Shown: positions 17,978 through 28,188 of the stretch, in pieces
How positions within the stretch are numbered: position 1 is the stretch's first letter
How the letters are laid out: every line of letters begins with the position of its first letter
Assembly: GCF_017302275.1 (NCBI RefSeq)
Contig: NZ_JAFLDR010000007.1
Location: 1-64,000 of the forward strand
Direction of reading: 5' to 3'
Length of the DNA: 64,000 bases
Origin: Sulfuritalea sp.
GTDB taxonomy: Bacteria > Pseudomonadota > Gammaproteobacteria > Burkholderiales > Rhodocyclaceae
Notes under the pieces: generated by a model
Told to the model about the DNA's origin: nothing
Database searches by the model: none
Seen by the model: only the letters and a program-made list of their open reading frames with translations
Program-made: the position numbers and the translations under genes

Positions 17978-18604
17978 TCACTCCAGCCCGAAGGGCGCCA
18001 GCGACCCCTGCCCGGCCCGGACCAGTTCCGGCTGCGCGCCGGTCAGGTTGATCACGGTCGTCATTGCCGTGCCGCACTGCCCGGCGTCGATCACCAGGTC
18101 AAGCAGCTTTTCCAGGTGTTGGCGAATTTCGTCGGGATCCGCCAGTGGTGCCTCGAAGCCCGGCAGGATCAGGGTCGAGGTCAATAGCGGCTCGTTCAAC
18201 TCCTCCAGCAGCGCCAGAGCCAGCGGATGGTTGGGAACCCGCAGGCCGATGGTCTTGCGCTTCGGATGCAACAGGCGGCGCGGCAGTTCGCGTGTGCCTT
18301 CGAGGATGAAGGTATAGCTTCCAGGCGTGGTGGCCTTCAGCTGGCGGTACTGGGTGTTGTCGACTCGGGCATAGGTGGCGATTTCGGACAAGTCGCGGCA
18401 CATCAGGGTGAAATGATGCCGTTCATCGACGCCGCGTATGCTGCGGATGCGATCCAGCAGCGGCGCATAGCCCGTCACCCCCGCCAGGGAATAGGCGGCA
18501 TCGGTAGGCAGCGCGATCAAGCCCCCGCTTCGCGCGATCTCCGCGGCTTGTTTGATCAGCCGCGGCTGCGGATGCTCGGGATGGATATGAAATAGTTGGG
18601 CCAT
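17978..18604 (-). CDS. YrdC/Sua5/YciO family protein (threonylcarbamoyl-AMP synthase-like)
   Basis: A 208-residue protein of the YciO type: KQAAEIARSGGLIALPTDAAYSLAGVTGYAPLLDRIRSIRGVDERHHFTLMCRDLSEIATYARV. The second half includes the conserved GSYTFILEGTRELPRRLLHPKRKTIGLRVPNHPLALALL. Sua5/TsaC make threonylcarbamoyl-AMP for the tRNA t6A modification. This length and sequence are closer to E. coli YciO, whose catalytic role is less certain than that of TsaC. It lies in a same-strand run between the PHP phosphoesterase and the M50 gene, an order also seen around E. coli yciV-yciO. Confidence 0.9.
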   Translation of the reverse strand: MAQLFHIHPEHPQPRLIKQAAEIARSGGLIALPTDAAYSLAGVTGYAPLLDRIRSIRGVDERHHFTLMCRDLSEIATYARVDNTQYRQLKATTPGSYTFILEGTRELPRRLLHPKRKTIGLRVPNHPLALALLEELNEPLLTSTLILPGFEAPLADPDEIRQHLEKLLDLVIDAGQCGTAMTTVINLTGAQPELVRAGQGSLAPFGLE

Positions 18605-18688
18605 GCGGGCGACTGCGGACTATAGACGGAACCGGGAATTTTACCGGCGCTTTGCGCCGCTTTCACTACCCGTGCGAGTCTTTCCTCG

Positions 18689-19528
18689 TCACAACTGGGA
18701 CCAGACCGGAACCAGATTGTCCGGCAGGTCAGGCAGGCGGCCAAGGTCGATCCAGCTTTCGCCCGGTCCGTGAAAATCCGAAGCGCGCGAGGCAAGAAAG
18801 CCGAATTCACGGGCGATTCGTGCGAATTCGCTTACTTCTTCGTCCTTCTGCGAGCCCGAGAGCACCTCAATGCCGCGCCCGCCCAGATCCTTGAACGCGC
18901 CGAACAGTTCCCGCCGCTCGGTGCGCGACAATCGGTAGCGCCCCGGGTGGGCGATCACCGCGATGCCACCGGCGCCGACGATCCAGTTCAATGCATCTTC
19001 GATCGTCGCCCAGGTGTGCGACACGTAGCCGGGCTTGCCCTTGGCGAGCCAGTAGTCGAACACCGACTTGGTGTCCTTGGCGTGGCCTTGCTCGACAATG
19101 AACCGGGCGAAATGCGAGCGGCTCACCAGCGCCGGATTGCCGGCATAACGCAGCGCACCCTCATAGGCGCCATGAATGCCTACCTTGTCGAGTTCCTCCG
19201 CCATGAGTCCGGCCCGGGCGTCACGTCCGCTGCGGATCTGCCGCAACCCCTCGCCCAGCGCCGGATTGGTCGGATCTATGCCAAGGCCCACGATGTGCAC
19301 AGTCTGGTCGTCGCCCCAGGAAATCGACACCTCGACCCCGTCGACAAAACCCAGGCCGACCTCGTCGGCCGCAGCCCGCGCCTCGACCAGGCCGCCTAGT
19401 TCGTCGTGATCGGTCAGCGCCAGCAGCTCGACACCGTTGGCGTCGGCGCGCCTTATAAGGTCCGCGGGCGCCAACAGTCCGTCGGAGACGGTCGAATGGC
19501 AGTGCAAGTCGGCATTGAGCGGCTTCAT
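18689..19528 (-). CDS. PHP-domain phosphoesterase (YciV / RNase AM type)
   Basis: A 279-residue PHP protein. The metal motifs are visible: DLHCHSTVSDG (residues about 5-15), LLALTDHDEL, and later His residues in IVGAGGIAVIAHPGRY and ASRASDFHGPGES. Relatives in E. coli and Chromobacterium hydrolyse 3',5'-nucleoside bisphosphates and trim 5' ends of rRNA precursors and short oligonucleotides. ATG 19528 (MKPLNADLHCHS) was chosen; it overlaps the stop of the upstream hydrolase as ATGA. Together with the yciO-like gene it forms the conserved yciV-yciO pair. Confidence 0.92.
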   Translation of the reverse strand: MKPLNADLHCHSTVSDGLLAPADLIRRADANGVELLALTDHDELGGLVEARAAADEVGLGFVDGVEVSISWGDDQTVHIVGLGIDPTNPALGEGLRQIRSGRDARAGLMAEELDKVGIHGAYEGALRYAGNPALVSRSHFARFIVEQGHAKDTKSVFDYWLAKGKPGYVSHTWATIEDALNWIVGAGGIAVIAHPGRYRLSRTERRELFGAFKDLGGRGIEVLSGSQKDEEVSEFARIAREFGFLASRASDFHGPGESWIDLGRLPDLPDNLVPVWSQL

Positions 19529-20394
19529 GCGCGAAAGTGTTCCTCGACCAGGCGCGCCACCTGCTCCGGCTGGTCGTGATGCAGGTTGTGCCCGCAAGCG
19601 GCTATCGAAACTTCGCGTATATCGCGGAAACAGGCAATGCGCTCCCGATAGTCGGCGGAGTCATGGGTGAACAGCTGCTTGAAGACGAAAGAGTCCGGCG
19701 CAGTTACCCAAAGCACCGGCGCCGTGATCCGGCGCCATAGCGCCATGGCTTCCTCGACGCGGTAGATGATCGGGTTGACCCAGCGATGATAGGGATCGGC
19801 GGCAAGGCGCACGCCGCCCGCGCCATCGTCTTCACCCATGAATTGCGCCAGCAGCGCCGCCTTCTCGTCGGACAGCCGGGGGTTTTCCTGCTGCAAACGC
19901 GCGGCGAAGGCTCGCAGATCCGGATAGGAGCGGAAACTCGGCGTATCGCGCAACTGGTCCAGCCAATTCGCATACCTCTCGGGGGCTTCGTCGGATTGAT
20001 AGCGACGCAGCCCCAGCCCTTCAAGATTGACCAGCCGCGAAACCCGCTCGGGCCTGATGCCGGCATAGATGCAGGTTGCGTTGCCGCCCAGACTGTGGCC
20101 GACCAGGCGCACGGGATCCCGTGGCGAATAATGCAGTAACAGGGCATCGAGGTCGGCGATGTAGTCGGGGAACCAGTAAACGTCGTTGTTCCATTCGGAC
20201 AGGCCGAACCCGCGCCAGTCAGGAGCAACCACGCGCCAGTCTCCCCGCAGGGCATCGACCACGAACTGCCAGGATGCGGAGACGTCGCACCACCCGTGCA
20301 ACAGCACCATCAACGGTGCCGAGTCGCTGCCCCAGATGCGAACGTGCAGGCGGCGGTCGCGAATCTGCAGGAACTCGGAATGGCTTTCTTTCAT
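19525..20394 (-). CDS. Alpha/beta hydrolase
   Basis: A 289-residue alpha/beta-fold hydrolase. Visible elements are the oxyanion-hole HGWCDVSASWQ, the nucleophile elbow LVGHSLGGNATCIYAG (Ser in GHSLGG), a helical cap, the acid region VTAPDSFVFKQ, and the catalytic His in ACGHNLHHDQPEQVA. The substrate cannot be told from sequence. It is separated from the aromatic CoA operon by a repeat element but is on the same strand, so it might act as a ring-opening or thioester hydrolase for that pathway; this is only a suggestion, since it is also coupled (ATGA) to the PHP gene downstream. Confidence 0.9.
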   Translation of the reverse strand: MKESHSEFLQIRDRRLHVRIWGSDSAPLMVLLHGWCDVSASWQFVVDALRGDWRVVAPDWRGFGLSEWNNDVYWFPDYIADLDALLLHYSPRDPVRLVGHSLGGNATCIYAGIRPERVSRLVNLEGLGLRRYQSDEAPERYANWLDQLRDTPSFRSYPDLRAFAARLQQENPRLSDEKAALLAQFMGEDDGAGGVRLAADPYHRWVNPIIYRVEEAMALWRRITAPVLWVTAPDSFVFKQLFTHDSADYRERIACFRDIREVSIAACGHNLHHDQPEQVARLVEEHFRA

Positions 20395-20400
20395 TGCGGC

Positions 20401-20470
20401 ATTTTAGCTCCGGCCGCCGCGCTTAACGTCGATATGACTGACGTTGGCCTCCACCAAAACCTCGTTTTGG
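20401..20470 (+). repeat. Palindromic-core element, copy C, plus adjoining hairpin
   Basis: Positions 20401-20460 begin ATTTTAGCTCCGGCCG and contain TTAACGT and GACGTTGGCCT as conserved blocks, ending CACCAAAAC. They align gaplessly with copy A at 4531-4592 (minus strand) and with the ends of the copies at 49886 and 12851. CCAAAAC and GTTTTGG (20454-20470) form an extra 7-bp hairpin at the right end, in the gap between the RidA gene and the alpha/beta hydrolase. Confidence 0.7.
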
Positions 20471-20483
20471 CAGCAAGACCCAT

Positions 20484-20915
20484 TCAATCCGGGATGACGG
20501 CGGTGGCCTCGATTTCGACCCTGGCCGCATCCTCGATCAGCCCCGCCACCTGCACTGCGGTCATCGCCGGAAAATTGCGTCCGATGACTTCGCGGTAGGC
20601 GCGCCCCAATTCCGGATAGCACGCCAGGTACTCGCGCTTGTCGATCACGTACCAGGTCATGCGAATGATGTGTTCCGGCCGCCCTCCCGCCTCGGCCAGC
20701 ACCGCGACGATGTTCTGCAGCGCCTGCTTGGCCTGCCCGGCGAAATCGCTGGTGTGAAAGCGACACTGGGCGTCCCAGCCGACCTGTCCGCCGACCACCA
20801 CGGTGCGGCCACGCGCCGCGATTCCATTCGAATAGCCCTTCGGGGCCGCCCATCCAGCCGGTTGCAGTATCTGGATGGCCGGCTCGGCGGCGACTTCCTG
20901 TCGGTCGTTCTTCAC
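20484..20915 (-). CDS. RidA family (YjgF/YER057c/UK114) protein
   Basis: A 143-residue RidA-family protein, a group that hydrolyses reactive enamine/imine intermediates. Recognisable segments are PAGWAAPKGYSNGIAARGRTVVVGGQVGWDAQ, then ALQNIVAVLAEAGGRPEHIIRMTWYVIDKREYLACYPELGRAYREVIGRNFPAMTAVQVAGLIEDAARVEIEATAVI. The Arg that binds carboxylate in active RidA corresponds roughly to the VEIEA region, where no Arg is evident (RVEIEATA has its Arg two residues earlier), so activity may differ. The GTG start at 20915 follows GGAGAC. It lies 19 bp after the acyl-CoA dehydrogenase in the same operon, where an enamine intermediate is expected. Confidence 0.9.
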   Translation of the reverse strand: MKNDRQEVAAEPAIQILQPAGWAAPKGYSNGIAARGRTVVVGGQVGWDAQCRFHTSDFAGQAKQALQNIVAVLAEAGGRPEHIIRMTWYVIDKREYLACYPELGRAYREVIGRNFPAMTAVQVAGLIEDAARVEIEATAVIPD

Positions 20916-20934
20916 TACTGTCTCCTTCTCAAGA

Positions 20935-22122
20935 TCAAGGCCGGGAGCCGGTCGCGCCGTCCTTCAGCAACTCGCGGGCGATGATCAGTTTCTGCACCTC
21001 GGTGGCGCCCTCGTAGATGCGTAGCGCCCGGATATCGCGGTAGAGGCGCTCGACCGGCACCTCGCTGACCACGCCCAGTCCGCCGAAGATCTGCACCGCG
21101 GCATCGATCACCTGCTGCGCCGACTCGGTGGCCACCATCTTGGCCATCGCCGCCTCTTTCGTCACCGTCCGCCCCTGGTCGCGCAGCCAGGCCGCGCGAT
21201 ACACCAGCAGGGCGGCGGCATCGATGGCGGCCGCCATGTCAGCCAGCTTGGCCTGGGTCAGCTGGAAGTCGGCCAGGGTGTGGCCGAACATCTTGCGCGC
21301 CGTGGCGCGCTGCACCGCTTCGTCAAGCGCACGCCGGGCGAAGCCCAGCGCGGCGGCAGCGACCGAGGTGCGAAAGATGTCGAGGGTGCGCATGGCGAGC
21401 TTGAAGCCCTGCCCCGCCGCGCCGAGTCGTTGCTTGCCCGGAATCCGGCAGTCGTTGAAGCGCAGCCGTGCCAGGGGGTGCGGCGCGATGACTTCGATGC
21501 GTTCGGCGATTTCCAGGCCCGGCGTATCGGCATCGACGATGAAGGCGCTGATGCCACGCACGCCCGGTGCCTCGCCGGTGCGGGCAAACACCACGTAAAA
21601 GTCCGCAATGCCGCCGTTCGAGATCCAGGTTTTCTCGCCATTGAGGACGTAGCCGTCGCCGTCCGGGTGCGCGGCGCAGCTCATGGCCCCGACGTCCGAG
21701 CCGGCGTCCGGCTCGGACAGGGCGAAGGCGGCCACGGCGGTCCCGGCCACGACGCGCGGCAGGTAGTTGCGCTTTTGCCCGTCGCTGCCGTCCAGCGTGA
21801 TGGCGCCGCTGCCCAGGCCCTGCATGGCGAAGGCAAAGTCGGCCAGGCCACAGTGGCGGGCCAGGGTCTCGCGGATCAGGCAGATGGCGCGCGTGTCGAT
21901 GGTCTCGGCGCTGCCGCCCCAGTCCTGGCCGCCGACGGCGTAGCGAATCCAGTTCGCGGCGCCCAGGGTGCGCACCAGGTTGACGCAGGCGTCGTCGGTT
22001 TCCCGGCCGCGCCCATGGGGCGAGTCGTCGATGTGCTCATGCGCCCAGCGGTCGAGCGACAGGGCGAGTTCCTTGTGGCGCGGTTCCAGGAAGGGCCAGT
22101 CGAGATAGCTCGTGTCGGCCAT
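20935..22122 (-). CDS. Acyl-CoA dehydrogenase
   Basis: A 395-residue FAD flavoprotein of the acyl-CoA dehydrogenase fold. Signatures are visible: [18 protein letters not shown] (FAD/substrate loop), [62 protein letters not shown], with the Glu of YEGATE at the position of the catalytic base region. It would oxidise a cyclic acyl-CoA intermediate and pass electrons to ETF; the ETF-ubiquinone oxidoreductase at 61.7 kb could accept them. It starts 1 bp after the hydratase stop. Confidence 0.93.
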   Translation of the reverse strand: MADTSYLDWPFLEPRHKELALSLDRWAHEHIDDSPHGRGRETDDACVNLVRTLGAANWIRYAVGGQDWGGSAETIDTRAICLIRETLARHCGLADFAFAMQGLGSGAITLDGSDGQKRNYLPRVVAGTAVAAFALSEPDAGSDVGAMSCAAHPDGDGYVLNGEKTWISNGGIADFYVVFARTGEAPGVRGISAFIVDADTPGLEIAERIEVIAPHPLARLRFNDCRIPGKQRLGAAGQGFKLAMRTLDIFRTSVAAAALGFARRALDEAVQRATARKMFGHTLADFQLTQAKLADMAAAIDAAALLVYRAAWLRDQGRTVTKEAAMAKMVATESAQQVIDAAVQIFGGLGVVSEVPVERLYRDIRALRIYEGATEVQKLIIARELLKDGATGSRP

Positions 22123-22123
22123 C

Positions 22124-22978
22124 TCAGTCGCCTTCGAACACGGGCTTTTGTTTGGCGACGAAGGCGTGGTAGGCGCGATGGAAGTCGTTGGTGGCCATGC
22201 AGATGGCCTGGGCCTGGGCTTCGGCTTCGATGGCTTCGTCCACCCCCATGTTCCATTCCTGCTGCAGCATCTTCTTGGTCATGCCGTGGGCGAAGGTGGG
22301 GCCGGTCGCCAGGTCATGGGCCAGCTTCGTTGCTTCGGCCTGCAGGGCATCGGGTTCGCACAGGCGGTTGAAGAAGCCCCAGCGTTCGCCCTCTTCGCCG
22401 CCCATGACGCGACCGGTCATCAGCAGTTCGCTGGCGCGGCCCTGGCCGATCATGCGCGGCAGCATGGCGCAGGCGCCCATGTCGCAGCCAGCGAGGCCGA
22501 CGCGCGAGAACAGGAAGGCTGTCTTCGAGCGCGCCGTGCCCAGGCGCAGGTCGGAGCCCAGGGCCAGCAGGGCGCCGGCGCCGGCGCAGATGCCGTCGAT
22601 GGCGGCGATCACCGGTTGCGGGCAGGCGCGCATGGCTTTGATGACGTCACCGGTCATGCGGGTGAAGGCGAGCAGGCCGGGCATGTCGAGCTGGGTCAGC
22701 GGACCGATGATGTCGTGCACGTCGCCGCCGGAGCAGAAGTTGCCGCCCTCCCCGCTCAATACCACGGCCTTGACGTCGTCGGCATAGACCAGGTCGCGGA
22801 ACAACTCGCGCAGTTCGGCGTAGGAGTCGAAGGTCAGCGGGTTCTTGCGTTCGGGTCGGTTGAGCGTGATCTGCGCCACGCTGCCTTCCATGCGATAGCT
22901 GATGTGGCGCGCCTGGTAGGACTTGAGTTCCTGCCGGTTGCCCGGCAGGGTGTGGGGTTTTCCGGAAAGGTGTTTCAT
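22124..22978 (-). CDS. Enoyl-CoA hydratase family protein
   Basis: A 284-residue crotonase-fold protein. The oxyanion-hole segments [19 protein letters not shown] and [55 protein letters not shown] are present. The sequence matches hydratases found beside 2-aminobenzoyl-CoA monooxygenase genes. I start at ATG 22978 ([13 protein letters not shown]), which is preceded by GAGGAG; an in-frame ATG 22 codons upstream lies inside the SDR gene. Likely role: hydration of a cyclic enoyl-CoA in the ring degradation route. Confidence 0.92.
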   Translation of the reverse strand: MKHLSGKPHTLPGNRQELKSYQARHISYRMEGSVAQITLNRPERKNPLTFDSYAELRELFRDLVYADDVKAVVLSGEGGNFCSGGDVHDIIGPLTQLDMPGLLAFTRMTGDVIKAMRACPQPVIAAIDGICAGAGALLALGSDLRLGTARSKTAFLFSRVGLAGCDMGACAMLPRMIGQGRASELLMTGRVMGGEEGERWGFFNRLCEPDALQAEATKLAHDLATGPTFAHGMTKKMLQQEWNMGVDEAIEAEAQAQAICMATNDFHRAYHAFVAKQKPVFEGD

Positions 22979-22988
22979 CTGCTTCTCC

Positions 22989-23768
22989 TCACATGACTTC
23001 GCCGCCCGCGACGGCGATCGATTGCCCGGTAATGCTGGCCGCACCTTCGCCGCATAGCCAGCGCACCGTGTCGGCCACCTCGTGCGGCATGACCAGTCGC
23101 TTCATGGGATTTCCCTTGGCCAGTTCGCCGCGTGCTTCCTCTTCGCCACGGCCGGTCTTGGCGACAATGTTCGCCACGGCGCTCTTGACGATGTCGGTTT
23201 CCGTGTAGCCGGGACACACCGCATTGACGGTGATGCCCTTGGTCGCATATTCCAGTGCCAGCGCACGGGTGAGGCCGATGACGCCGTGCTTGGCCGCGCA
23301 GTAGGCAGACACGTAGGCATATCCCACCAGGCCGGCGGTGCTGGCGATGTTGATCACGCGCCCCCATTTAGCGGCAAGCATGTCGGGCAGCACAGCCCGG
23401 GTGCAATGAAACACGCCGCCGAGATTGATCGCCAACATGCGCTCGAAGAGGCCGGTATCGGTCCTGGCGAAGGGGGCGCTTTCCGCTTGGCCGGCGTTAT
23501 TGACCAACACCGCGACTGGGCCGAAGCCTTCCCTGGCGACCGCCATCGCACGTTCCACGTCGGCACCATCGGCAACCTCCATGGTGACGGCCCGGCAGCG
23601 CTGGGCACCGCCCAACCGTGATGCGACTTCGGCAAGTGCCGTCGCGTCGCGGCCGGTGACGGTGACACGGAAGCCCGCACCGACCAGGGTGCCGGCGATT
23701 GCGGCACCGATGCCGCGGCTGCCACCGGTCACCAGCGCATGCCGCGTCACCGCGGAGGCGGTTTTCAT
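22989..23768 (-). CDS. SDR family 3-hydroxyacyl-CoA-type dehydrogenase
   Basis: A 259-residue classical short-chain dehydrogenase. The NAD(P) motif [15 protein letters not shown] is at residues about 15-29, [11 protein letters not shown] follows, and the catalytic Ser/Tyr/Lys lie in [27 protein letters not shown]. The C-terminal [23 protein letters not shown] is typical. It overlaps the monooxygenase gene by 4 bp (translational coupling). The expected role is oxidation of a hydroxyacyl-CoA intermediate; acetoacetyl-CoA-reductase-type activity cannot be excluded. Confidence 0.93.
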   Translation of the reverse strand: MKTASAVTRHALVTGGSRGIGAAIAGTLVGAGFRVTVTGRDATALAEVASRLGGAQRCRAVTMEVADGADVERAMAVAREGFGPVAVLVNNAGQAESAPFARTDTGLFERMLAINLGGVFHCTRAVLPDMLAAKWGRVINIASTAGLVGYAYVSAYCAAKHGVIGLTRALALEYATKGITVNAVCPGYTETDIVKSAVANIVAKTGRGEEEARGELAKGNPMKRLVMPHEVADTVRWLCGEGAASITGQSIAVAGGEVM

Positions 23769-26068
23769 GCGTTCAGCGCCAGTTGGCCCGCGCGCTCCAG
23801 ATTGCGTTCGAGCTGGACCTTGCCACCCACGTACTGCTTCGGCCAGACGATGTCCTTGACGCCCTGCTCGGCCGCGGCATGCAGCGTCCAGGCCGGGTCG
23901 GCCAGATGCGGACGCGCCAGCGCACAGAGGTCGGCGCGGCCGGCGGCGATGATGGTGTTGACGTGGTCGGCCTCGAAGATGTTACCCACGGTGATGGTCG
24001 GCACATCCAGTTCGTTGCGGATCTGGTCGGAGAAAGGTACCTGGAACATTCGGCCATACACCGGCTGCTCTTCCTTGACCACCTGCCCGGAGGAGACGTG
24101 GATGATGTCGGCGCCGGCGTCCTGGAACAGTTTCGCCACCTGCGTCGCGTCGTCCGGGGTGGTACCGCCCGGCGCCCAGTCGTGCGCCGAAATGCGTACC
24201 GACATGGGCTTGTCCTGCGGCCAGGCTTCGCGCATGGCCTTGAACACTTCCAGCGGATAGCGGCAGCGGTTCTCAAGCCTGCCGCCATACTCGTCCGAAC
24301 GCCGGTTGGTCAGCGGCGAAATGAAGGAGGACATCAGGTAGCCGTGGGCGGCGTGGAACTCAATCATGTCAAAGTCGGCGCTGGCGGCACGGCGCGTGGC
24401 GGCGACGAAGTCGGCCTTGACCCGGTCCATGTCGGCGCGCGTCATTTCCCGCGGCACCTGCGAGGTGCCGGCAATGTAGGGCAAGGCCGAAGGTGCGATC
24501 AGCGGCCAGTTGCCGGCGGGGAGCGGCTGGTCGATGCCCTCCCAGGCCAGCCTGGTCGAACCCTTGCGCCCGGCATGGCCGATCTGCAGCGCCATCTTCG
24601 CCTGGCTGTTGGCATGGACGAAAGACACGATGCGCTTCCAGGCGGCCATCTGCTCGTCATTCCAGATGCCGGCGCAGCCCGGCGTGATGCGGGCATTGGC
24701 GGATACGCAGGTCATTTCGGTCATCACCAGCGCCGCGCCGCCGAGGCCGCGTGCCGTGTAGTGCTGGAAATGGAAGTCGCCGGGCATGCCGTCGGTCGCC
24801 GAATAGGTGCACATCGGCGAGACCACGACGCGGTTGGACAAGGACATGCCGCGCAACTTGAACGGCGTGAACATCGGCGGCAGCGGCTTTTCGCCGGCGG
24901 GCGTGGGCACGCCGCAGCGCGCGGCGAACCAGCGGTCGTAGTCCTCGGTGTAGGCCGGGTCGCGCAGTTTCTGGTTGGCGTGGCCGACGCGCTGGCTGCC
25001 GGTGAGCAGCGCAAAAGCGAACTGGTCGGGTTCCATATCGACGTAGTGATCGACCTCCTCGAACCAGGTCATGCGGTTGCGCGCGGCACTTTGCAGCTTG
25101 AGTGCCTCGATTTCGCGTTCCGCCTGGTAGCGGGCCAGACGCGCCGGCACGTCGCCATCGGTGCTGGTCAACACCTTGACCAGCGCCGCGGCATCCTCCA
25201 TCGCCAGCTTGGTGCCGGAACCGATGGAGAAATGCGCGGTGTGGGCGGCGTCGCCCAGCAACACGATGTTGTCCTTGAACCAGCGCTCGCAGAGCACGCG
25301 GTTGAACTTGAGCCACACGGCCGAGCCGCGCAGATGGCGGGCGTTGGAAATCAGGCGGGCGCCGTCGAGCATGTCGGCGAACAGTTCCTCGCAGAAGGCA
25401 ATCGACTGGTCCGGGTCCATTTTGTCGATGCCTGCCTTGAGCCAGGTTTCCTCCGGCGTTTCGACGATGAAGGTGGCCCATTCCTCGTTGAACTGGTAGG
25501 CATGGAGGTTGAACCAGCCCGCCTTGGTTTGCTTGAAGGCGAAGGTGAAGGCGTTGAGCTTCTTCCTGGTGCCGAGCCAGATGAAGCGGCACTTGCGTAC
25601 GTCGATGCGCGGATTGAAATGCTCGACGTACTTGCTTCGGGTCAGCGAATTGACGCCATCGGCGCCGATGACCAGGTCGTATTCCCGTGAATAGTCGTCC
25701 GGATCCTTGAATTCGGTCTCGAATTTCAGATTGACCCCGAGTTCCCGGGCGCGGGCCTGGAAGATCTGCAGCAGTTTCAGGCGCCCGATGCCACAGTAAC
25801 CGTGGCCGCCTGAAATGATGCGCCGGCCCTTGAAGAAGACATCGCAGTTGTCCCAGTGGTGGAAATTGCGCTCGATCTCGGCGACCACCTGGGGATCGTC
25901 CCGGCGGAAGCCGTCCATGGTCTTGTCGGAGAACACGATGCCCCAGCCGAAGGTGCTGTCGGCCTGGTTGCGTTCGAGCACGGTGATGTCGGCCCCCGGA
26001 TTGGCCTGCTTCATCAAAATCGAAAAATACAGGCCGGCAGGGCCGCCGCCCAAGCACACGATGCGCAT
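23765..26068 (-). CDS. 2-aminobenzoyl-CoA monooxygenase/reductase (salicylyl-CoA 5-hydroxylase type fusion)
   Basis: A 767-residue fusion of two flavoenzymes. Residues 1 to about 390 are an FAD aromatic hydroxylase ([21 protein letters not shown], the GD motif in [28 protein letters not shown]). Residues about 397-767 are an Old Yellow Enzyme-type FMN reductase ([38 protein letters not shown], later [25 protein letters not shown]). This architecture is that of the Azoarcus evansii 2-aminobenzoyl-CoA monooxygenase/reductase; databases often call it salicylyl-CoA 5-hydroxylase/oxidoreductase. It hydroxylates and then reduces the ring of the CoA thioester. ATG 26068 is preceded by GAGGAGA. It is the first gene of the five-gene minus-strand operon. 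Confidence 0.93.
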   Translation of the reverse strand: MRIVCLGGGPAGLYFSILMKQANPGADITVLERNQADSTFGWGIVFSDKTMDGFRRDDPQVVAEIERNFHHWDNCDVFFKGRRIISGGHGYCGIGRLKLLQIFQARARELGVNLKFETEFKDPDDYSREYDLVIGADGVNSLTRSKYVEHFNPRIDVRKCRFIWLGTRKKLNAFTFAFKQTKAGWFNLHAYQFNEEWATFIVETPEETWLKAGIDKMDPDQSIAFCEELFADMLDGARLISNARHLRGSAVWLKFNRVLCERWFKDNIVLLGDAAHTAHFSIGSGTKLAMEDAAALVKVLTSTDGDVPARLARYQAEREIEALKLQSAARNRMTWFEEVDHYVDMEPDQFAFALLTGSQRVGHANQKLRDPAYTEDYDRWFAARCGVPTPAGEKPLPPMFTPFKLRGMSLSNRVVVSPMCTYSATDGMPGDFHFQHYTARGLGGAALVMTEMTCVSANARITPGCAGIWNDEQMAAWKRIVSFVHANSQAKMALQIGHAGRKGSTRLAWEGIDQPLPAGNWPLIAPSALPYIAGTSQVPREMTRADMDRVKADFVAATRRAASADFDMIEFHAAHGYLMSSFISPLTNRRSDEYGGRLENRCRYPLEVFKAMREAWPQDKPMSVRISAHDWAPGGTTPDDATQVAKLFQDAGADIIHVSSGQVVKEEQPVYGRMFQVPFSDQIRNELDVPTITVGNIFEADHVNTIIAAGRADLCALARPHLADPAWTLHAAAEQGVKDIVWPKQYVGGKVQLERNLERAGQLALNA

Positions 26069-26100
26069 TGCTATCTCCTCGACTGGCCAAATTACACAGA

Positions 26101-26136
26101 GTTTGTATATTTTATATCTAAAGCTTTTATTGTCAA
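26101..26136 (-). promoter_or_regulatory. Promoter and possible operator of the aromatic CoA operon
   Basis: Read on the minus strand, TTGACA (26136-26131) and TAAAAT (26114-26109) are spaced by 16 bp, about 40 bp before the monooxygenase ATG. The -10 lies within an AT-rich imperfect dyad (TTTAGATAT ... ATATACAAA), the type of site bound by MarR or GntR repressors. No such regulator gene is adjacent. Confidence 0.6.
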
Positions 26137-26230
26137 CGCCCCCCTCCAGAGCCGATATTTTGATCGAATACAATAGCGCACCGGATCTGCCGCAAGACCT
26201 CGCATCTTCTGCATCTATTTCCCAACAGAC

Positions 26231-27298
26231 ATGACAGCCATCCTTGTTACCGGCGGCGCCGGGTTCATCGGCTCCGCGCTGATTCGCCAATTGATAGAAG
26301 CCACGGATTGGCGTGTAGTCAATGTCGACAAACTGACCTATGCCGGTAACCTTGAGTCCTTGGCCGACCTGGTCGGGCATCCGCGCCACGTCTTCAGCCG
26401 AACCGACATTTGCGATCGCGCCGCGCTCGATGCACTTTTCGCCACCTACAAGCCCTGCGGCGTGATCCACCTAGCGGCGGAATCGCATGTCGACCGTTCG
26501 ATCCATGGTCCCGGCGACTTCATTTCGACCAACATCACCGGCACCTATACCCTGCTCGAAGCCGCGCGCGCCTGGTGGTCGTCGCTCGATCCCGAAGGCA
26601 AGGCCAAGTTCCGCTTCCATCATGTCTCGACCGACGAAGTATTCGGCTCGCTCGGTGATACCGGCCTGTTCCTCGAATCCAACCCCTACCGGCCGAATTC
26701 CCCCTACTCCGCCTCCAAGGCGGCTTCAGACCACCTGGTGCGCGCCTGGCACCATACCTATGGCCTGCCGACGGTCCTGACCAACTGCTCCAACAATTAC
26801 GGCCCCTGCCAGTTCCCGGAGAAGCTGATCCCGCTGATGATCCACAACGCCGTTTCGGACAAGCCGCTGCCGATCTACGGAAAGGGCGACAACGTGCGCG
26901 ACTGGCTCTACGTTGACGACCACGCCCGCGCGCTACAGCTCGTTTTCGAACAAGGCAGGCCCGGCGAGACCTACAACATCGGCGGCCACAACGAGAAAAC
27001 CAACCTCGAAGTGGTCGACACTTTGTGCGCCCTGATCGACGAACTCAAGCCACGTCGTGACGGCAGGAGCTACCGCGAGCAGAAGATTTCGGTCGCGGAC
27101 CGGCCCGGCCACGACAAGCGCTACGCGATCGACGCCGGCAAGATCGAGCGCGAACTGGGCTGGACGCCGCGGGAAAGTTTCGAGACCGGCATGAGGAAGA
27201 CCGTGCAGTGGTATCTGGACAATCCGGCCTGGGTGGCCCACGTCGTCTCCGGCGAGTACCGCCAGTGGATGGATCGCAACTATGGAGACCGCCAATGA
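26231..27298 (+). CDS. rfbB: dTDP-glucose 4,6-dehydratase
   Basis: A 355-residue SDR-type enzyme for the second step of dTDP-L-rhamnose synthesis. NAD motif [15 protein letters not shown] near the N-terminus, [12 protein letters not shown], the catalytic Thr-Asp-Glu in [12 protein letters not shown], and Tyr-x3-Lys in [13 protein letters not shown] are present, followed by [17 protein letters not shown]. First gene of rfbBACD, transcribed away from the aromatic CoA operon. It overlaps rfbA by 4 bp. Confidence 0.97.
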   Translation: MTAILVTGGAGFIGSALIRQLIEATDWRVVNVDKLTYAGNLESLADLVGHPRHVFSRTDICDRAALDALFATYKPCGVIHLAAESHVDRSIHGPGDFISTNITGTYTLLEAARAWWSSLDPEGKAKFRFHHVSTDEVFGSLGDTGLFLESNPYRPNSPYSASKAASDHLVRAWHHTYGLPTVLTNCSNNYGPCQFPEKLIPLMIHNAVSDKPLPIYGKGDNVRDWLYVDDHARALQLVFEQGRPGETYNIGGHNEKTNLEVVDTLCALIDELKPRRDGRSYREQKISVADRPGHDKRYAIDAGKIERELGWTPRESFETGMRKTVQWYLDNPAWVAHVVSGEYRQWMDRNYGDRQ

Positions 27299-28188
27299 GC
27301 ATCCCGACCACCCACGGCATCATCCTCGCCGGCGGCTCCGGTACGCGGCTGCATCCGGTCACGCTGGCGGTGTCCAAGCAGCTCCTGCCGATTTACGACA
27401 AGCCGATGATTTACTACCCCCTGACCACGCTGATGCTGGCAGGGATTCGCGAAATCCTGCTCATCTCGACACCGCTCGACACGCCGCGCTTCGAGCAACT
27501 GCTGGGGGATGGTTCGCAGTGGGGCGTCCGGATCGAGTACGCAGTGCAACCCAGCCCCGACGGACTGGCCCAGGCGTTCATCATCGGCCGCGACTTCGTC
27601 GGCGAGAACCCATCGGCCCTGGTACTGGGAGACAACCTGTTCTATGGCCACGATTTCGCCGCCCAGTTGCAGCGCGCCACGAAAGTCGGCGCTGGCGCCA
27701 CGGTGTTCGCCTATGCGGTCAGCGACCCTGAACGCTACGGCGTAGTCGCCTTCGACGAAGCAGGGCACGCCGTCAGCATCGAGGAAAAGCCGAAAACACC
27801 AAAGTCGCGTTACGCCGTCACAGGACTCTACTTCTACGACAACCAGGTCTGCGACTTCGCCGCCAGGCTCAAGCCCTCGTCGCGCGGCGAACTTGAAATC
27901 ACCGACCTCAATCGGATCTACCTTGAACGGGGCCAGCTCAAGGTCGAAATGATGGGGCGCGGCATGGCCTGGCTCGATACCGGTACCCACGAGTCGTTGC
28001 TCGAAGCCGGACAATTCATCGAGGTCATCGAAAAGCGCCAGGGCCTGAAAGTCGCCTGCCCCGAGGAAGTGGCCTGGCGCCAGAACTGGATCGACGACGC
28101 ACAACTGGCAAAGCTCACGCTGCCGCTGGCCAAGAGCCAGTATGGCCAGTACCTGCAGAAACTGCTGGAACACGGGGTGCAGGGATGA
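27295..28188 (+). CDS. rfbA: Glucose-1-phosphate thymidylyltransferase
   Basis: A 297-residue nucleotidyltransferase that makes dTDP-glucose from glucose-1-phosphate and dTTP. It begins [21 protein letters not shown] with the GGSGTRL motif, followed by [36 protein letters not shown] (metal-binding Asp) and [31 protein letters not shown] is near the C-terminus. ATG 27295 overlaps the rfbB stop as ATGA. Part of rfbBACD. Confidence 0.97.
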   Translation: MSIPTTHGIILAGGSGTRLHPVTLAVSKQLLPIYDKPMIYYPLTTLMLAGIREILLISTPLDTPRFEQLLGDGSQWGVRIEYAVQPSPDGLAQAFIIGRDFVGENPSALVLGDNLFYGHDFAAQLQRATKVGAGATVFAYAVSDPERYGVVAFDEAGHAVSIEEKPKTPKSRYAVTGLYFYDNQVCDFAARLKPSSRGELEITDLNRIYLERGQLKVEMMGRGMAWLDTGTHESLLEAGQFIEVIEKRQGLKVACPEEVAWRQNWIDDAQLAKLTLPLAKSQYGQYLQKLLEHGVQG

